From Isotricha intestinalis (lineage: Eukaryota; Ciliophora; Litostomatea; Vestibuliferida; Isotrichidae), in contig JAJJLU010004150.1 in the NCBI GenBank assembly GCA_023807065.1, positions 1 through 17,640 on the forward strand: a stretch of 17,640 bases of DNA. Reading direction: 5' to 3'. Under the pieces are notes generated by a model that saw only the letters and a list, made by a program, of their open reading frames with translations, did not search any database and had not been told where the DNA came from. Positions 16,266-17,640 of this stretch are shown piece after piece; within the stretch, counting starts at the first letter, position 1; every line of letters starts with the position of its first letter. The position numbers and the translations under genes were made by a program.

Positions 16266-17321
16266 ATGAATAGGATTATATTTTACCTCAATTTAATATT
16301 TATTTCCATAATAAATTGTCATCCTAAAGCAGATTACCTTCGTAAATTAACTTTAGAATCAGAAAATGGATTAATAACATTCAATGCTAAAATGTATAAA
16401 GAATATGTAATGTCACATCCTAGACCATATGATATAGTATTATTATTTACATTAAAAAGAAAATGTAATTTATGCGAAAGAGTAAAAGCTGAATTTGTTC
16501 AAGTTTCAGAATCATTTAGAGATGCAAATGGATTTAAACCAGATATGATAAATAAAAAAAGAGGAGTATTTTTTGCAGTTTTATATTATTCAGATGAAAC
16601 ATCTGCGATATTTAAAAGTTTGAAATTCCCTTCTTTTACAACAATACTATATACTACTCCACAAAATATTCAAATTAATGATTTAGGAGAAACTTATGTT
16701 AAATATGATGAAGATTATATTATTTCATATCATGAAAGAAGTGATAAAATATATGCTTTGAAAATGATGGAATTTGCCAATGCAAAAAGTCAAAGAAAAT
16801 TTCCTTTAAAAAAAGACCCTATTGAATTTTTAACATATTTTATACTATTTGTAGGATGTATATTTATAGGATTTTCATTGTATAAAAATTTTAAAGATAT
16901 ACTTTTATCACCTCCATTATGGTTAATTGCTTCGATGTTAGTTTTTATAATTTGTATTGGAGGTATTGTATATAATATTTTACATGGAACTCCTTTTGCA
17001 AAATATGATAGAGATGGTAATATAGTTGAATTTATTCATACTGGACAAAGATCACAATATATTGGAGAAGGAATTTTAATGAGTTCTTTATTTGTTTTTG
17101 GTGGTACTATTTTTTATGCTTTTAATTGGATCAATTATTTGATAAAAGGTTATTGGAATCATAAAATTTTTGCTTTAGGTTTAATTTTTTCTAGTTTAAT
17201 TATTTTAAAAGTTATTACTTCTATTTATCAAATTAAAGCTAGATGGTATCATCCTACTATGTTACCACCTTTTAATTATGTTAAAGGACCTTTGATAAAT
17301 GATCAAGGTAATTCTTTTTAA
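16266..17321 (+). CDS. OST3: Oligosaccharyltransferase OST3/OST6 (TUSC3/MAGT1) subunit
   Basis: 351 residues. A signal peptide (about 1-18) is followed by a lumenal thioredoxin-like domain (about 30-180) and four membrane helices (about 188-206, 216-238, 266-290, 298-320). The domain has a CxxC redox motif, C67-N-L-C70, and FPSF with a likely cis-Pro (P122). The loop between helices 2 and 3 carries the family signature: HGTPFAKYDRDGNIVEFIH followed by GQRSQYIGE, equivalent to the HIRGPPYAH...GHVNYIHGSSQAQF region of TUSC3. In the ER this subunit forms transient mixed disulfides with substrates so that the oligosaccharyltransferase can glycosylate Asn sites near Cys residues. The neighbouring surface protein is rich in such sequons, so is a plausible client type. 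It starts at the ATG giving the signal peptide and shares a 75-base divergent region with PKG. Confidence 0.95.
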   Translation: MNRIIFYLNLIFISIINCHPKADYLRKLTLESENGLITFNAKMYKEYVMSHPRPYDIVLLFTLKRKCNLCERVKAEFVQVSESFRDANGFKPDMINKKRGVFFAVLYYSDETSAIFKSLKFPSFTTILYTTPQNIQINDLGETYVKYDEDYIISYHERSDKIYALKMMEFANAKSQRKFPLKKDPIEFLTYFILFVGCIFIGFSLYKNFKDILLSPPLWLIASMLVFIICIGGIVYNILHGTPFAKYDRDGNIVEFIHTGQRSQYIGEGILMSSLFVFGGTIFYAFNWINYLIKGYWNHKIFALGLIFSSLIILKVITSIYQIKARWYHPTMLPPFNYVKGPLINDQGNSF

Positions 17322-17439
17322 AAAATGATGTTTATTATTTCAAATAAAAACATAAAATGAATAATTGATAATAATTTAAAAATATAAAATTAAGAATAAA
17401 TTTATTTTTTATTTTTTTATTTAAATTGTTTTTAATTTT

Positions 17440-17640
17440 TTATTTATCTTTATTCTGAATTTCATTTATTCCTTTTTCATATTCTTCATGTAATTTTTGA
17501 GATAAAAATAAAGAATCTTCATAAAAATCTAATAAAAAAAAAGGGAATTTTTTCTCTAATTCTTTTATTAGAATAAGTTGAATTTTTTGGTTTGATTCCA
17601 TTTGATCTTTTTTTCCATTCAATTTCAATAAATAATGAAC
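17440..17640 (-). CDS. 3' end of an unrecognised protein (5' truncated)
   Basis: The minus strand is open from the window edge to a TAA at 17440-17442, 66 residues. The only internal ATG is at 17599-17601, but the frame is already open and coding-like before it (VHYLLKLNGKKDQ), so the true start probably lies beyond the window. The segment contains LILIKELEKKFPFFLLDFYE and a charged helical tail (KLHEEYEKGINEIQ). No family is recognised. It converges on OST3, with 118 bases between stops. Confidence 0.5.
   Translation of the reverse strand, partial: VHYLLKLNGKKDQMESNQKIQLILIKELEKKFPFFLLDFYEDSLFLSQKLHEEYEKGINEIQNKDK

Noticed and set aside
1..17640. Bacterial-type features: operons, Shine-Dalgarno sites, rho-independent terminators, CRISPR, insertion sequences
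   Set aside because: All recognised genes are eukaryotic nuclear genes, and no repeats or transposase-like frames of these types are present.

Overview
The window is nuclear DNA of a very AT-rich, compact-genome protist. The genes are eukaryotic: histone H3, a cGMP-dependent protein kinase (PKG), an oligosaccharyltransferase subunit, an eIF4E, a UBTD-type ubiquitin-like protein and a PP2C-fold protein. Most run uninterrupted; the only intron I can demonstrate is one of 33 bases in eIF4E. Stops are TAA, or TGA in two genes. Gln is read from CAA/CAG and Trp from TGG, so the standard code fits. PKG has four cyclic-nucleotide-binding domains with the third degenerate, and a second kinase-like protein has EF-hand, PH and kinase domains in that order, resembling apicomplexan CDPK7. 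Both point to an alveolate or alveolate-like organism; I cannot place it further.

Layout, left to right. The end of a coiled-coil gene (1-204, +). A 971-base spacer with one possible coding remnant on the minus strand. A degenerate PP2C-like phosphatase (1176-3008, +). A 480-base spacer with an ATG-less open frame. A 1011-residue repeat-rich surface membrane protein (3489-6524, -). A 655-base divergent promoter region. Histone H3 with an unusual N-terminal tail (7180-7593, +). A T-rich spacer containing an inverted repeat. An EF/PH pseudokinase (8186-10261, +). An unrecognised Asn/Lys-rich protein (10461-11288, +). eIF4E split by the intron (11583-12245, +). A UBTD-like protein (12460-13215, -). 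PKG (13383-16190, -). An OST3/OST6 subunit (16266-17321, +). The start-less end of another gene (17440-17640, -).

There is no sign of operons, mobile elements, CRISPR, rRNA or tRNA. The genes have their own promoters and mixed orientation, and the PKG and OST3 start codons are only 75 bases apart. A signalling theme runs through the window: one apparently active PKG with a predicted dual-acylated N-terminus, a neighbouring UBTD protein with the same kind of N-terminus, and two proteins (PP2C fold and kinase fold) that have lost key catalytic residues. Whether these work together cannot be told from sequence. The strongest oddity is the H3 tail: Ser10 is replaced by Gln and two residues are inserted between Lys9 and the Lys14 equivalent.
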